64,000 nt of DNA from Gnetum montanum (lineage: Eukaryota > Streptophyta > Gnetopsida > Gnetales > Gnetaceae), in assembly GCA_015680685.1 (NCBI GenBank), contig MNCI01003588.1:462125-526124 (forward strand), written 5' to 3'. How positions within the stretch are numbered: position 1 is the first letter of the stretch; every line of letters begins with the position of its first letter. A program made the position numbers and the translations under genes. Shown here in pieces: positions 44,627 through 56,984 of the stretch. The notes beneath the pieces were generated by a model. That model saw only the letters and a list, made by a program, of their open reading frames with translations. It was not told the origin of the DNA and searched no databases.

Positions 44627-45920
44627 GAAACACACTATTCTCAGTTAATGCAAATGGACTAACAAAATATTTTTGTGAACAATGGTAACGACAATTTAGT
44701 TGTGACTTTACCTTTGTTATTCAATGACGTTTTCGATAAATGCAATGCAGTGTTCGTCAGCTGCCTTCCACCTTCAAATGAAAAGCATAGCATGTATGCA
44801 TGTGCTCTTCTCCTTGCCTCCATAACCAACATCATCCATCGTAATTACTGGACGCATATTTTTTTGAAAACTCAAACTCACGCCAAATCTACAAGACATG
44901 GTACATGACCTTCTGAAGGTGAATTTAGCGCTAAGGATTCCCCCAATTCCCCCCACAAATGGTATGGTGCATACATTGTGTTACTGAAGTAAATTTTTCC
45001 TCGCCAGAGCATCTGCAAACCCTTCATCCCGAAATCGTGCAATGAACTTGGCGCCCTATAGTAATCATCATCATCAAAACATAAAAGTGATACCGTATGG
45101 CATGTTCAACTTCAAAAAAGAATAATAATATTTGAAAAAAAAATATTTAGAGTATAACAGATTTAGAGTATAACAGATTAAGGAAAAGAGAGCAGAAAGA
45201 AAAAGCTTTAGATATCATTTTAGGTTTTTATCCTTATAATTAATCTTTAAAAATAATTTTAAAATAGAAAAAGTCTTACCCTGGTCCTGGAAAAAAATTT
45301 CTTATAAAAAGAGAAAAAATCTCTCTAAAGAACTTCACTGAAAAAAACAGTATACCTCAAAGTCAGTACTGCCTGTGAGCTCTGTGAGCTTTATTCAGCT
45401 CAAAGCGATTGGGTATTCACTTTGACCATGTTTTTTTTTTTTTAAATAAATTTATAGGAGTATAAACGGCTCAATGCTAGAGACCCTGTGTTAAGTAGGA
45501 TGCCGCGGATTTAAACAGGATGCCGCGGATTTAAATTTCAACATGCGAATACCTGAAAAAAATGTTTTCTTTCATGAAAATATTTTGTGATTTGATGACT
45601 GACTGTTCCTTCACCATCCATCGGTAGATGTTACATTGTTTTCTTATTTCGGTAGATGTTACATTGTTTTCTTATTTTGTGTAATTTGTAGTCCATGCAC
45701 TAGTATCTATCCATTTTAAATCTAGTATTAAAGATTTTTAGAGGCACATAAAGAACCTTTTATAGGAAGTTAAAAAAAGCAAAACTCACTTTTGTTTGGT
45801 TTGAGTTTTTGTTGATGCCAAGAACTTGCTTGCTCAGAAACAAAATTGTTGAGAATGTAAGTCCAGTCGAATCTCAATCGTGGTTTACAGCTACTCAGCA
45901 AATATGGACGACTTGTTATT
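44627..45920. other. Intergenic stretch with short tandem duplications
   Basis: No credible gene. Local head-to-tail doublings: TTTAGAGTATAACAGA (18-bp unit, about 45146-45180), AGGATGCCGCGGATTTAAA (20-bp unit, 45498-45535) and TCGGTAGATGTTACATTG (29-bp unit, 45623-45680). The 77-codon frame at 44675 has no recognisable feature. Confidence 0.55.
45455..45540 (+). repeat. SINE candidate (tRNA-like) with internal duplication
   Basis: CGGCTCAATGCTAGAG (45467-45482) resembles an A box and GGATTTAAATTTC (45527-45539) a B box. A 20-bp duplication lies between them. A single-copy, weak match. Confidence 0.3.
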
Positions 45921-45921
45921 A

Positions 45922-46130
45922 TTGGGTTGGTTCTGCACAATATTTTATTTGCATTGGGTTGGTTATGCACAACATTTTATTTGCTTCGGTAATGAAACCT
46001 TGCTTTGAACCATTTATTCTAAAATGTAAACTTCTTATTCTGGGGTTGGTTCTGTGCAATATTTTGTTTGCACCAATAATGGAACCTTTCTTTGAAATAC
46101 TTATTTTGAAATGTGCTTTTTTATGGAGAA
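45922..46130. repeat. Nested tandem repeats
   Basis: GGGTTGGTTCTGCACAATAT and variants occur at about 45924, 45957 and 46042. The last two are parts of a longer duplication including AATGAAACCTT/AATGGAACCTT and TTAT(T/T)CT.AAATGT. This repetition produces an apparent 112-codon frame that is not a gene. Confidence 0.7.
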
Positions 46131-46149
46131 TTTGCCACCACATTTAATT

Positions 46150-49100
46150 GGGTTGCAAATTTGCTTATTTCTCATACATTGTTCAACATGATAATATCCA
46201 TTTGAACTTCCAACCAATTCTTGGTATTTGGGATCACATCAATTTTAACTCTTTTCTTTATGCTTCTCTTTTTTTGTGTTGATTATCACCATTAAAACAA
46301 AGGATGTGTCCTTAAGAAAATCAAAGGCATATTCAAAGCATGAGTAAGGAGGTTTAGTTTTAAATTTTGAAATAATAATTATGATTAGTCATCTAAAAAG
46401 AAAAGTGTCATTAACAAGGCTAAACTTACTTTGATAGAGTTGACACTCTAGTATAATAGGGAAGAATACTTTTTAGCTTTTAGGTTACATATGAAAAAAG
46501 TCTCCATTAGTAATCTTCTTAGAACTCTTACCTATTCATAGGACTATTTTTTGTTATATATTTTGTTACAATAATTCTATGGTGTCTCACAATCATGTAG
46601 CCAAAGTGACAATATTAGGGAATGATATTAGCTTGGATTACAAGGGTGTTGATCATATCTCCCTTCAAAGTTATGTGTATTTAAACTTCTAAGTCTATAA
46701 TTTCGTAACATTCCATATAAAATTGCTTTATAAAATGATAATTTTTTATCATATCTTGATGCACTTTGATTCACTCATTTTTTCACTGTATATAAAACTT
46801 TAATAAGAGACAACTAAGTATCTTAACATGATTAGGTCAATGAGTCAAAAAGTTCTCTATGTAATATTAATGTTTGTTATTTCATTCTGAGCCCTATTTT
46901 CAAATACCAAATCTTGACTTGCAATGTGATTTTTTAATGCAACTTTTTGAGTTTCTACCCATTATATATATTATTGTTTTTTGTAATGAATTTTTTTATT
47001 CACAAAAATTACAACAAAACATCTCACTCCAAATAAATTTGTCTTTGCTTTAAGAAGAATAGACAAATAATAACTTGAGTAACACAAGGAAATTAATCAA
47101 CCAAAAACAAATGGCATATATAGGCAGAGAAATGTAATAGTATCTATGTATGGTTTTATAAAGAAATGTGAAATTTTAAAATTGCAAAGATATTAGTTAT
47201 TACAAGCACATAAACTTTAACTTCAATGTGTGAGAGTACCTTTGGTTTCATCTATATTAAAAATTTTTGCTTTTAAAAGGAAGATTACTATTCATCAAAA
47301 TATTAAAATATTATAGGACTAGTCCAAAAGCCTAGTTTGAGGTTGCATACATAGTAGACATATCAAAAATATGTACACCATAAAAGCCTAGTTCCAATAT
47401 TAAAATAAGACAAGTGAAGGCTTGAGTGTTAAAGCTTTCATTCCTAGTACTAACATAAAAGAATGAATCTATCAAAAAGTTATCAGTTTGGATATCAAAA
47501 GATGTATACAAAACCCACTTACAATTATGTAGCAATAGTATTAATTATGCAACTAATAGTTTTCCTTGACCATGCATTTGGAAACTCTAATAAATCCTTT
47601 ATTAATATTCTCACTAATATACCTTGTCATTCTTTGGCCAATGTCCCTTACAAAATCTTCTTTGGCCAATGTCCCTTACAAAATCTTCTTTAAATCTATT
47701 CATTTAACAAACTTATCATGCTTGTATTAAAAACATAAGGAAAAAGAAAAAAATTGCCATTTTGCACAGTATTTCATTTAATGAAATTCCAAGAATCCAA
47801 TGGATGATGTCTTTTCACATCAAAAAAAGAGAAAACTATGAAATATGATCGATAGTATTAGGTTGTAACTAAAACTATTTATATAAAACCTATGCGACGG
47901 GGATTCACAAATCTGATGGAAATCTAACAAACTGTTTGCGTTGGATTGGGTACTGGTTCACTTACCGAAGCCCTTTGCATTTGGGACAAATAGTTATATT
48001 TTGCAACAAAGATATTAAGTAATAGAAAAATCTAACAGTAACAGAAAAATCTAACACAAATCCCCTACATTCTTACATAAAATACAAATGCAAAAATACA
48101 CTTAGTCTAAGATTTGTAAAAATTCCTGCAATCTTTTTCTTTTAACAAATATATTTTACCTTCTTAAATTCACATCGTGGTTACGAACATGCACCCATCT
48201 TTTCTAGCATTATACCAATCAGAATACTTCAGAATTGCCAATTTTTGCCTCCATGTATCAAATATGCATGAAACCGCTCCACAAAAAATTTTCTCGTCCC
48301 GTACATTCCCGGAATGTGAACATGCTTCCGTCCGTGGCGGACGATGACTTCAGAAAAATAAAAAATAAAAAATTAACCTTTATAACTAAATAATGAAAAA
48401 TTATTTTTTTAAAATTTGCTCATCTATAAACGAGGGAGAGTACAAATCCCTGATTCTTTATTCAGATTTAAGAATTCTCTTTACAAATATTATATTTTAA
48501 TTTCCATAATTCTCTAGCCTACTATATTTTAATTTTCTTAATTCTCCAGCCTACAAACAGAGGATGCAACTAATTCTTTTACTTCTTATTCTTTTTCAGA
48601 TGAATTTAGTTTGACTAACTTTAACTGTAGTTCTATTCGTGTGTATTCTAATATATAAGTTTCTGTGAAATTACTAGAAAACTAGGAGAAATTATATTTA
48701 TATATCATGCGTCTGACCTCCCTATCATGAAACAACCCTTCTAAATTTGTTTGTGTACAACATTTTGTCAAACATTTTATCGCAAATCATCTATTTGTTG
48801 GCCCCAAAGCTCGTGGCAACCTTATATTTTGACTCAATATCCCTCTCTTCCTTCTGGTGTCTATCATTAAAATCTAAAAATAAAAAAAATGTAAGAAATT
48901 AACAGAAAATGCAGTTTCAAGCCTTCTCTTAAGTTCCCTACCAAATTTTGGTACGTTTAAGTTTGTTACTGCATTCCGTCTTGACAGCAGCCTTCTATAA
49001 GCCATGAAGCAAGCAAGTTTTCAGCATTAGGTAGAAAAGGGTTTTTCTTTCAGTACCAGCAAAAATTACACAAAAAGAAGCAGACAATGTAACATCTATT

Positions 49101-50950
49101 CATGAATGTTAAAAGAGCATATGCAAGTACCGACTGTAAAAGATTACTGCAGTTTCGTTTTAAAAAAACAAAGAAACCATGGTCAGAGTCTATATATTAA
49201 AATCCCTAGTTACCTTCAGCTAAGTACAAGATTCAAAAAGGATTTTCTTTGAGGCATAATGTCAAGTGCAGCAAGGGTTTGCAGCGTGGGTCTGTGAGCA
49301 AAAAAAGACTGACTTGAATAACACAGATGTACGCGCCATTTCAAAAAAGATTGACCGTAAGTATGAAGATCCTTGACCACGAGGGTATGAATTTTTTAAG
49401 TGGTTTTAAAATATGCATCTAGCAGTTACCATCATGGATGATGATGGTGGTAGGGAAATGAAGACGTGCATGCATGGATGGTATGGTTTACATGTCAATT
49501 TTTCATTACGTCCAACTGCTTGGCACCAGACTATTTATTTATTGAAAAAAAGGAGGGACTAGAATCTGTGAGCCCATTGTGTGGCTGTGGCGAACCTACC
49601 CATCAAGATTTTGGAATTATGCCAATAATACCAGACATCTCACGCGAATAAAATTATTCCGCAACTAAATATTTTCACTGAGCCTAAAACAATTTGTTAA
49701 ATCTTGAAGGGTTCGAGGATGAATTCAGAACACAGAATCTGACAACTAAATAGCAGCCTTCAATATAGCCGAGGTTGTTTCCTGCTATTCGCAGAGCAAT
49801 ATGTCTGATCAGTTCAAATAGCAACCCAGGTACGGCCTTACGTGTAACTTTCTACGGTTTGTTGATTTTATCGAAAAGCCTAAATCCTTCCTCCATGCAA
49901 TTCACGGAAGAAAGTTTACCTTATTATGGACCGTGCCGTTTGTTTTCTAACCTACATTTAAACTTGGAAAGATTAACCTCCTATTCCTTTGCATAGTTGT
50001 TGACCGTATAATCCTAGTTCAATGGATTATTATAGATTGTGCTAACCTCTTAAAATTATTTATTTTAAAATTAAAACTGAAATTTTCACTTTCTTCTAAT
50101 GAGACCATTTTTACTTAGACCTCTTGATCTATCAGATCTTTTAGAATTCTTTTTATATTTTTTTTCAGAAAAATCCATCACTTATTGCTGCTCACCTGTA
50201 ATCCAAACCAACGGAAACTACCAAATCAAAATTCTTACCACAACACTTCATTGGTGATCTACCTTTTAACATAATTATTAACGATACTAACTCCAATGTA
50301 ACGGAGAAATCCAGATTGTGTCCACATTTTGGAGGTATTTATTTTAACCGTCATTTGGCACCTTTACTACCAAAGCTATCTCTTGTACGTTTCCATCGGT
50401 GTCAATTTTAAATACAGATACAACACATCATATGTTTGAAATGCTCTATGACATATATGGAAACGTCATACACGTGATCTCGTTACCCTGTTTCCAGCGT
50501 GTGAAGCTTAATGCTTCTCCTTCATCTTTAAGAAAGACTTAAAGTAAAGGGTAAATCACGCTTAGTTTGGAATTTAACGCAAAAAAGAAAAAAGGAAAAT
50601 TGGTGGACTGGGAGAAACGTTGTCAGCACATCTCATAGACTGACATTTTGGGGGAACGCAGCCGGGACAGAGGCGGCATTGCAGACTTCAAATCTAGCAG
50701 CACGGCGGCTTTTTTTGTGTTGCTAAATGTTGTCCTAATGCTTACCTATCAATCCAACTTGAAAATGTGCCGCTCTTATCTTGGGTTGTGGCTAACCTAT
50801 CAATCCTACCCAATTTGGAGATGGTTAGGTTAAAAAGGGTCGGATCTCCTTGAGCCTTTTATCAGTTTTTCCTTCTTTTTGGTACCACCGGATGTTCAAT
50901 TTGATGTTGAACTTTGTCAATCATTTGATGTTTAACCTTGCCTATCATGA
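46150..50950. other. AT-rich intergenic region, 4.8 kb
   Basis: No gene, transposon domain or LTR could be supported. It includes a 28-bp tandem duplication (TCTTTGGCCAATGTCCCTTA unit, 47634-47690), a 35-bp duplication (TATATTTTAATTTnC unit, 48488-48553) and two GC-rich palindromes listed separately. Confidence 0.5.
48303..48343. repeat. Two adjacent perfect palindromes
   Basis: ACATTCCCGGAATGT (48303-48317, 7-base arms) and CGTCCGTGGCGGACG (48329-48343, 6-base arms) lie 11 bp apart in AT-rich DNA. The first contains TTCCCGGAA, like a heat-shock-element half-site pair. No gene is close by. Confidence 0.7.
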
Positions 50951-51039
50951 GAAAACCTTGCTTATCATGAAATTGTAGTGAAAAAATTTACTTGTCTTTG
51001 CATAACAAATTTATAAAATTTTTTCTAATATACTTCTAA

Positions 51040-51480
51040 TTAAAATCTCTAGATCTTTAATTATCTAGCTAGATCTTTGTTTACTTGCAATTTCTTCAAA
51101 TCATCTTCCATTGTTTTTTGCTATGTCTTCTTTGGTCTTCATTTCAATGGCTTTCATGGAACCTTGATGGAGCAACTTTTTCATAGGCTCATTGTTTGAT
51201 CTTTAATACATATGTCCAAACCATCTAAGCTACTGTTCTTGTAACTCATCTAAAATAAAAGCCACTCCAAGTCTTCTTGTAATGTAATGTCTGTATGATA
51301 TAATTTATCTCTTCTAGTAACATTCAATATCCATTGAGGCACTCACATTTTTACCACAGTAATTTGTTATTCATGCCTCTTTGGTACTACCTAAAGGAGA
51401 ACTCATCCATAAGATTTGACAAGGTTTTACAGCCACTTATCAATATCTGAGCTTGGGGACCCATATTGGCAAAGTTTACA
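51040..51480 (-). pseudogene. LINE reverse transcriptase, C-terminal remnant
   Basis: Read on the minus strand across frames, 51480-51040 gives an ASMDIE/VTRRDKL-like block, LEWLLF, then LQEQ.LRWFGHMY with NNEPMKK, and a tail like EDDLKKLQVNKDLA. This is the conserved end of plant LINE ORF2 (family pattern: RMLRWM, TRxDxIRN, LRWFGHV, WxExIxxDL). Frameshifts and stops abound. Upstream parts of RT are not seen. Confidence 0.7.
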
Positions 51481-52534
51481 TCTCTTCTAAAGTGAAATCC
51501 TTTTTGTTACCCTATTTGCACTATTAATCATAAATTTCTCTTTCACCTTGTATTTTGTCCATCTAAATTTGATTTTAATTAGTTATTGCACCTGCTTATC
51601 AAAATTAAATTAAACGACATTTATGTTTCTACCAAAAAGCTATACAAGTAATACAACAAAAGAATTAAATAGTGCATTAAAATAAAACTTTCATTTAAAC
51701 AATAAGCAAAAGGTCCATTATGTAGTAAAGAAGGATTTGCAATAGAAAAAGAAACTATTTGTTAGTAAAGTTGTTAAAACTAGTTTTAGTTCTTTTCAAA
51801 GAATAAAAACTCCAATGATCTATGATTGAAAAATTACAAAACTTACTGACACAATTGTGCATAACTAACGTTTAATTGTATTAAAATTTGATTAGTGTTT
51901 ATAAGACTAATAGAAGGAGTTAATGCATACTCCTTATTACACTCAATATGGCTCTTCTAGTTTTGTCAATAGACAGGTTATACAAGTATTAACTTAGCAA
52001 CACCTTTATGCAACAAGTAGGAAAAAATGCTTGGATTAACATGTTGAGTTTTACATTGCTTTCCATGGGCAATTCATTCTTTAGAACAAGTAGGTATTTG
52101 AATAGCCACTTCTCTCAACAAAGCCAATAAGAAGAATTTGAAGTGGATGCCCTAGATACTGAGATGTTAGAGGCAATGATTACACCTCTTATCAAACAAA
52201 ATTAACAAATATAGATGTTTTCACTCTCTCCCTTGACCTAAGTAAACCTTTATATCAATCATAACTTATTACATAATATGTAAATTAATAGTTATGATGA
52301 ATGCTAATTAATGATGTCTTGTAAAAAATTTACATATTCCAGAAATTTTTTAAAACTTGCATTTACAATTTCTAGAAAGTATTTTACTTTTAAATAACTT
52401 ACATGTGAAACATTTTGCAAATTCATACTTGGGTGTCACAATCACATTTGAGGAAACCTTACCTGAGCATTAATGGAACTGTTATAATTACTGAAATTTA
52501 AGTGACATAAACTCATTGCATTTATAATTGAAAA

Positions 52535-52620
52535 GACTTAGCAGTAAAACCATGTGTATCTAGAATCCACGTTTAAGGGTTCAATTCTCAAAACATTTGT
52601 GAAATCTATTTAGGCTCACG
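52535..52620 (+). repeat. SINE candidate (tRNA-like)
   Basis: CTTAGCAGTAAAA (52537-52549) and GGTTCAATTCTC (52578-52589) are spaced like A and B boxes of an RNA polymerase III promoter. No cloverleaf can be drawn, so a tRNA gene is unlikely. Confidence 0.4.
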
Positions 52621-52912
52621 TTAAATAGCGAGTAGTAGGACATGCTTGAGAGAAACTAGGAGACGATCAAATGGAATGGTAGGGAGGAGCAGGACATGAT
52701 GAGAGAAACTACGAGACGGTCAAATAACAAAACCGAAAAGAAAATTGTGTTGATACCACTTTGAATTTACAGTTAGGCTGCATGCAGACCATCCATTCTG
52801 AATTTAAAATTAGGTTAGGTTGTATTCAGAACATTTGGAAATCCACTTGTAGGTGGGAGAGTGGACACTCGCTGCCAACTGAGGTAGCAAACACATTGGT
52901 ATTTGGGATATA

Positions 52913-52960
52913 ATTTAGAATAAGGTTGGATAAATAAGGCAGCCCCCTGTTACAGATCCA
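52913..52960 (+). promoter_or_regulatory. Possible core promoter of the REF/SRPP-like pseudogene
   Basis: GGATATAATTTAG (52907-52919) and GGATAAATAAGGCAGCC (52928-52944) precede the ATG at 53017 by 80-110 bp, followed by CCATCCATTC leader-like sequence. Weak evidence. Confidence 0.25.
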
Positions 52961-53016
52961 TCCATTCATCCATAGACGTTCCAACAGAAGGAGACGGGAC
53001 GCTGATCAAGGCCAGG

Positions 53017-54340
53017 ATGGCGGCGACAGGCACGGATTCATCGGTTTGGCTTCATTACTTCTATTTTATTTGTTTTCATGGAGGGCTTTTCTTGATCATG
53101 TCACCTCTAGTTTTCCATTTCAAAGAGTTTGATGCATGGAGCCAAGCTCGTGTGTATTGAATGAATATTTTATTGCTGCAGGCACTCAAGTACCTGGGGC
53201 TTTTCACAGCTTTTACGAATTTTTCTGTTAAGGCAGCACAGAAGGTCTATGAATCGGCCAAGAACAAGGCTGGGCCATTGAAGGGTGCTGTAGAGGCCGC
53301 TGAAGGAATTAGTAACAAGGTAGTCTCTCCTGTTACCAAGATTGCTGCCTAGGCCGCTACTAAAGCGCTCAGCTACGCCGATGACCTGGTGCGTACACAA
53401 ATTCCAAATTACAGTATCTTAGATTTCAAATTAGACCACTGCATATATACCTTTTTCTTTAACAAGAATTCATGAACCCGCTATGCTGCAACCTTTCATT
53501 TTGAAGCAGGAAGTTCGGATTAATTACAGCATGCTAGAAATTTGGATCTGGTTGGTTCTCCGCAATCCTTAACCAAATTAAAGGAAAAAATTTAAAGCGT
53601 GCACTATAGTAACAATTTAATTAATAAAAGAGTTTGGTGTTTCTCCCTGAAAAAGTTTCACAACTGCATGCATTGAGTCTTGTGAACCACGATTCTTAAG
53701 ATTCTAATCTTTTGCAATGTTGAATTTTGTAAAGCATAGAATGTTTGCATAGTCTGCATATTAGTTCTTCACTGAGCCATGTATTTATTTCAAGTTTCTT
53801 CGTTTTTGCTTATTCCTGTTCTTGTTTATAACTTTTTCCTAAGTAGTTACAATGTTTGGCACTTCCTATGCTTTGCGGGTACAACATCAGCTATTTACTT
53901 ATGATCAAGATACAATCAAGCTATAACCCAAGATTTTTTACTGTATTATGTTAACTATGCATAGATGGTGAGATCCTATTCATACCCAATTAAAAAGAGC
54001 AAAAGATAAATAGTTTACTTTTTAATTAAGGATAACCTTGTGTCTTGTTTTTGGGATACATTATTCACTCCGATTTTGAAACACTACTAGTACGAATTTA
54101 TGAACTTACTTAAAATCTGAATAAATAATGTACCCTTGAATATTTCATGTATTAAGATATAAAACCCTCCATACTGGAATGGGAAATACCTGCATTGCAT
54201 TACAGGTTGAACGTGGGATAACCTAGGTGGAGAATAAGTTGCTGAACAAGTTAAAACCGGTGGTTAAGGTAGCCAAAAAAGGTGCTGCAAGCACTGAACG
54301 ACCTAATACTGCATGGATCTACATGCACCTTCAAAAAACT
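53017..54340 (+). pseudogene. REF/SRPP-like (small lipid-particle protein) pseudogene, exons 1-3
   Basis: Three exons fit in phase 0. Exon 1 is 53017-53043 (MAATGTDSS, donor TCG|GTTTGG). Exon 2 is 53182-53388, between TTGCTGCAG and CTG|GTGCGT. Exon 3 starts at 54206 after GCATTACAG. Exon 2 encodes ALKYLGLFTAFTNFSVKAAQ, then KNKAGPLKGAVEAAEGIS and VVSPVTKIAA, the hallmark LKYLG...SGPLKxGVxxVEGxVxxVVGPVYxK region of rubber elongation factor/SRPP and lipid-droplet-associated proteins, which coat lipid particles or respond to stress. Two in-frame TAG codons (53350-53352, 54224-54226) each stand where Gln (CAG) would fit, so the copy is dead by C-to-T changes. The C-terminal half is missing; a Copia element begins at about 54490. 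Confidence 0.7.
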
Positions 54341-54504
54341 GTGGGGAGGCTTTTCTGTACACTTGGCCATCAACTTCATAACATGGCTTGTCAAGCAACG
54401 CTTGTAAGAAAATAATTGTGCAGAAAACCAGGCAAAAATGTGGAACCAAATGGCACAAGAAATTCACATGCATAAGTAACTAGAAATGCACAATTCTTGA
54501 GAAA

Positions 54505-54910
54505 ATGGAATTGACCTCCAGCCATTGATGCCTCAAATTAAATTTAGCATTTTGATTCTTCTTTCACATGGGCACCCTGCAACAATGGTGTATGAAATCT
54601 TCAAGCGTTTGTGAAAGGGACCAGAATTGCAATATTGTTGTGATTCATGATGCCTTTGTTCTTTCCATCAAGAACGAATTTATAGGCCACGGAATTGGTT
54701 ACCATAAGAGACACAATGCCAATGCATAAAAAACATGTCACAAGATATGAAGACCTCCTTGACGCATTAGCCAACTCATAAAAACATGTTAGTGGACATG
54801 GTGACCACTTTCATGCATTAACTAATCCATAAAACACATTAGTGGGCACGGTGGCCACTTTCATGCATTAACTAATGCATAAAGCATGTTAGTGGGTAAA
54901 ACATACTATA
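54505..54910 (-). repeat. 3' LTR of the Copia element
   Basis: On the minus strand it starts TATAGTATGTTTTACCCAC (TG of the start mutated to TA) after a purine tract AAGTGAGAGAT. It repeats a block TTAGTTAATGCATGAAAGTGG with CCCACTAA every 60-65 bp, two to three times. It is homologous to 61866-62200. The outer end is uncertain by about 20 bp. Confidence 0.65.
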
Positions 54911-55199
54911 ATCTCTCACTTGGTCTCCATATTTAATCAGGTTCAGAGTTCAAGAAATAAATGCATAAATCATGGTGATAGTTCCTCTTAATGTGAGTAT
55001 TATCTTCCGTGTATTATAATGCATGATCTTTCAAATGTAATTCCTTATATGGTAACTTAACTCTATAAATAAAGCTAATGTTCATTCTAGGTCTTGCCAT
55101 ATGTGTATTTTCTCTAATAACTATCTGCACAAACCATATGAGAAAATAACACAACTGAATAAGAGTTTCATTAAGACTGTAAGTTGTACGTACAACAAA

Positions 55200-55820
55200 T
55201 TACATTATGGAACCAAGTCCCATCCGAACTACATGATCCTTAAATGACTTCGGTGACATTCCTTTTGTCAAAGGATCAGCTATCATTAATTCAATGCTTA
55301 TATGCGCAATGACCACTTTGTTTTCCTTAATGTGTTCCCTTATGGCTAAGTACTTGATGATGATGTGTTTACTTTGACTGCCACTCTTATTATTCTTAGC
55401 TATAAAGACAATAATTAAATGGTCACAAAACATTATTAATGGCCTAAATATAGAATCCACAATTCTAAGCCTTGATATGAAACTCTTTAGCCATACACCA
55501 TGTGAAGTAGCCTCAAAACAAGAAACAAACTCTACCTCCATGATGGAAGTAGCAACGAAATTTTTCTTTCCACTCCTCTAGGGTATAGCTCTTCCAACTA
55601 GCATAAAAACATAACCAGATGTTGATTTCCATAAATCAACATAGCCAACAAAGTTTGAGTCGAAATATCTAGTCACCTCAAAGGAGTTAGTTTGTTTATA
55701 CATAAGCATGTAGTCTTTTGTACCTTGAAGGTACCTCATCACTTTCTTTGCAGCCCTCCAGTGGTCAATACCTGAATTACTCTGATATTTGCCCAACATT
55801 CCTATAGCAAATGCAATGTC
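55200..55820 (-). pseudogene. Copia RNase H
   Basis: The minus strand encodes HWRAAKKVMRYLQGTKDYML, then YFDSNFVGYVDLWKSTSGYV and, after a frameshift near 55560, EVEFVSCFEATSHGVWLKSF, with HIIIKYLAIREHIKEN and ADPLTKGMSP. This is the RNase H end of Copia pol; ADxLTKG is its usual finish. The catalytic first Asp is kept in YFDSN. Confidence 0.8.
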
Positions 55821-56720
55821 AGGTCTTGTGTAGACCTAAGCATACATAAGGCTTCCAACAGTTGAAGAATACAGAATATTGCTCATCTGACTTTTCTCTA
55901 AATCATTCCTAGTACACTAGTTTAAATTAAACCTATCACCCTTCACAATGGGTGCTATACTTGGTAAACAATCTTTCATCTAAATCCTATCTAAAACTTT
56001 ATTGATATAGGTTTCCTATGATAGTCCTAGAATACATCTAGATCTGTCCCTATGACATAAGATGCCTCACCCATATCCTTCATGTTAAAATTCTTAAAGA
56101 GAAAATGTTTCATCTCATATAGAAATCCAGTATTACTGGTTGCAAGAAGGATATCATCCACATATAGAACAAAAAAAATAGATTTTTCTCCCACTGACCT
56201 TTTGGTATATACATTGATCCATGATGTTTTCTTCAAAACCAAATGAAGTGCTAATATCATGGAATTTTAAGTACCATTGATGGGAGGTCTGTTTCAATTC
56301 ATATATGGATTTCTTAAGCTTGCATACAAATTTCTCACCATCATTAGAGAAAAATCCTTCAAGTTGTTTTATATAAACCTATTTCTCTAGATCATCATTA
56401 AGGAATGTTGTTTTCACATCCATTTGATGTAATTCAAGATCAAAATGGGCAACCAATTCCATGATAACACGAAGGGAGTCCTTCTTAGATATAAGAGAAA
56501 AGGTCTCTTTGCAATCTATTCCCTCTTTCTAAGTGAACCCTTTAGCAACAAGTCTGGCCTTATATCTTTCAATGTTGTCCAATGAGTCTTTCTTAGTCTT
56601 GAAGACCCATTTGCATCCAATGGCTTTTACACCATTAGGGAACTTGACAAGATCCTAGACTCTATTAGATGACGTAGAGCTCATTTCATCTTTTATGGCA
56701 TCATACCACAAGCTAGATTC
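55821..56720 (-). pseudogene. Copia reverse transcriptase
   Basis: The minus strand shows KTHLDAMKDE-like and [10 protein letters not shown]-like blocks near 56640-56580, a TFSLISKKDS-like block, and the catalytic FFVLYVDDILLATSN with YVDD at 56153-56164. The stretch 56260-56027 is open for 77 codons. Several stops lie before and after. Confidence 0.8.
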
Positions 56721-56984
56721 CTTAAAACTCATGGCTTGTGGAAATATTTCAAGATCATTTTCAGCTCCTATCTTGTAATCAGACTCCTGTAGATACACCA
56801 TATAGTCACTAAGAATCACTGATCACCCTACTCTAGTAAATCTTCTTAATGTTGGTTCATCATTCTCTTGAGGATCATGATGTTCAACAAACTGTTCAAC
56901 AAGTTTTGGTATCTATTGTTCAACTAGATCTACTACTTCTTGATCAGCATTTTGTGGAACTTCAATGACTGGTTGTTGTTCAAT

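Larger units (their letters stand above)
51481..52960. other. AT-rich intergenic region
   Basis: No gene seen. It contains a SINE-like segment (52535-52620) and a diverged duplication GAGAGAAACTA(G/C)GAGACG(A/G)TCAAAT (52649-52673, 52702-52726). Confidence 0.5.

Noticed and set aside
44675-44908. Small 77-codon gene upstream of the UGT
   Set aside because: No recognisable motif, no codon bias, and no homologous copy in the window.
45922-46070. Regularly repeated 30-bp motif considered as a CRISPR-like array
   Set aside because: Two adjacent copies and one distant copy without unique spacers, in plant nuclear DNA; an ordinary duplication.
45809-46147. A 112-codon frame
   Set aside because: Made of nested tandem repeats with no domain or splice context.
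50648-50833. Short frame following a GC-richer patch (50640-50710)
   Set aside because: The GC-richer patch hints at a gene remnant, but no frame, splice site or family could be supported.
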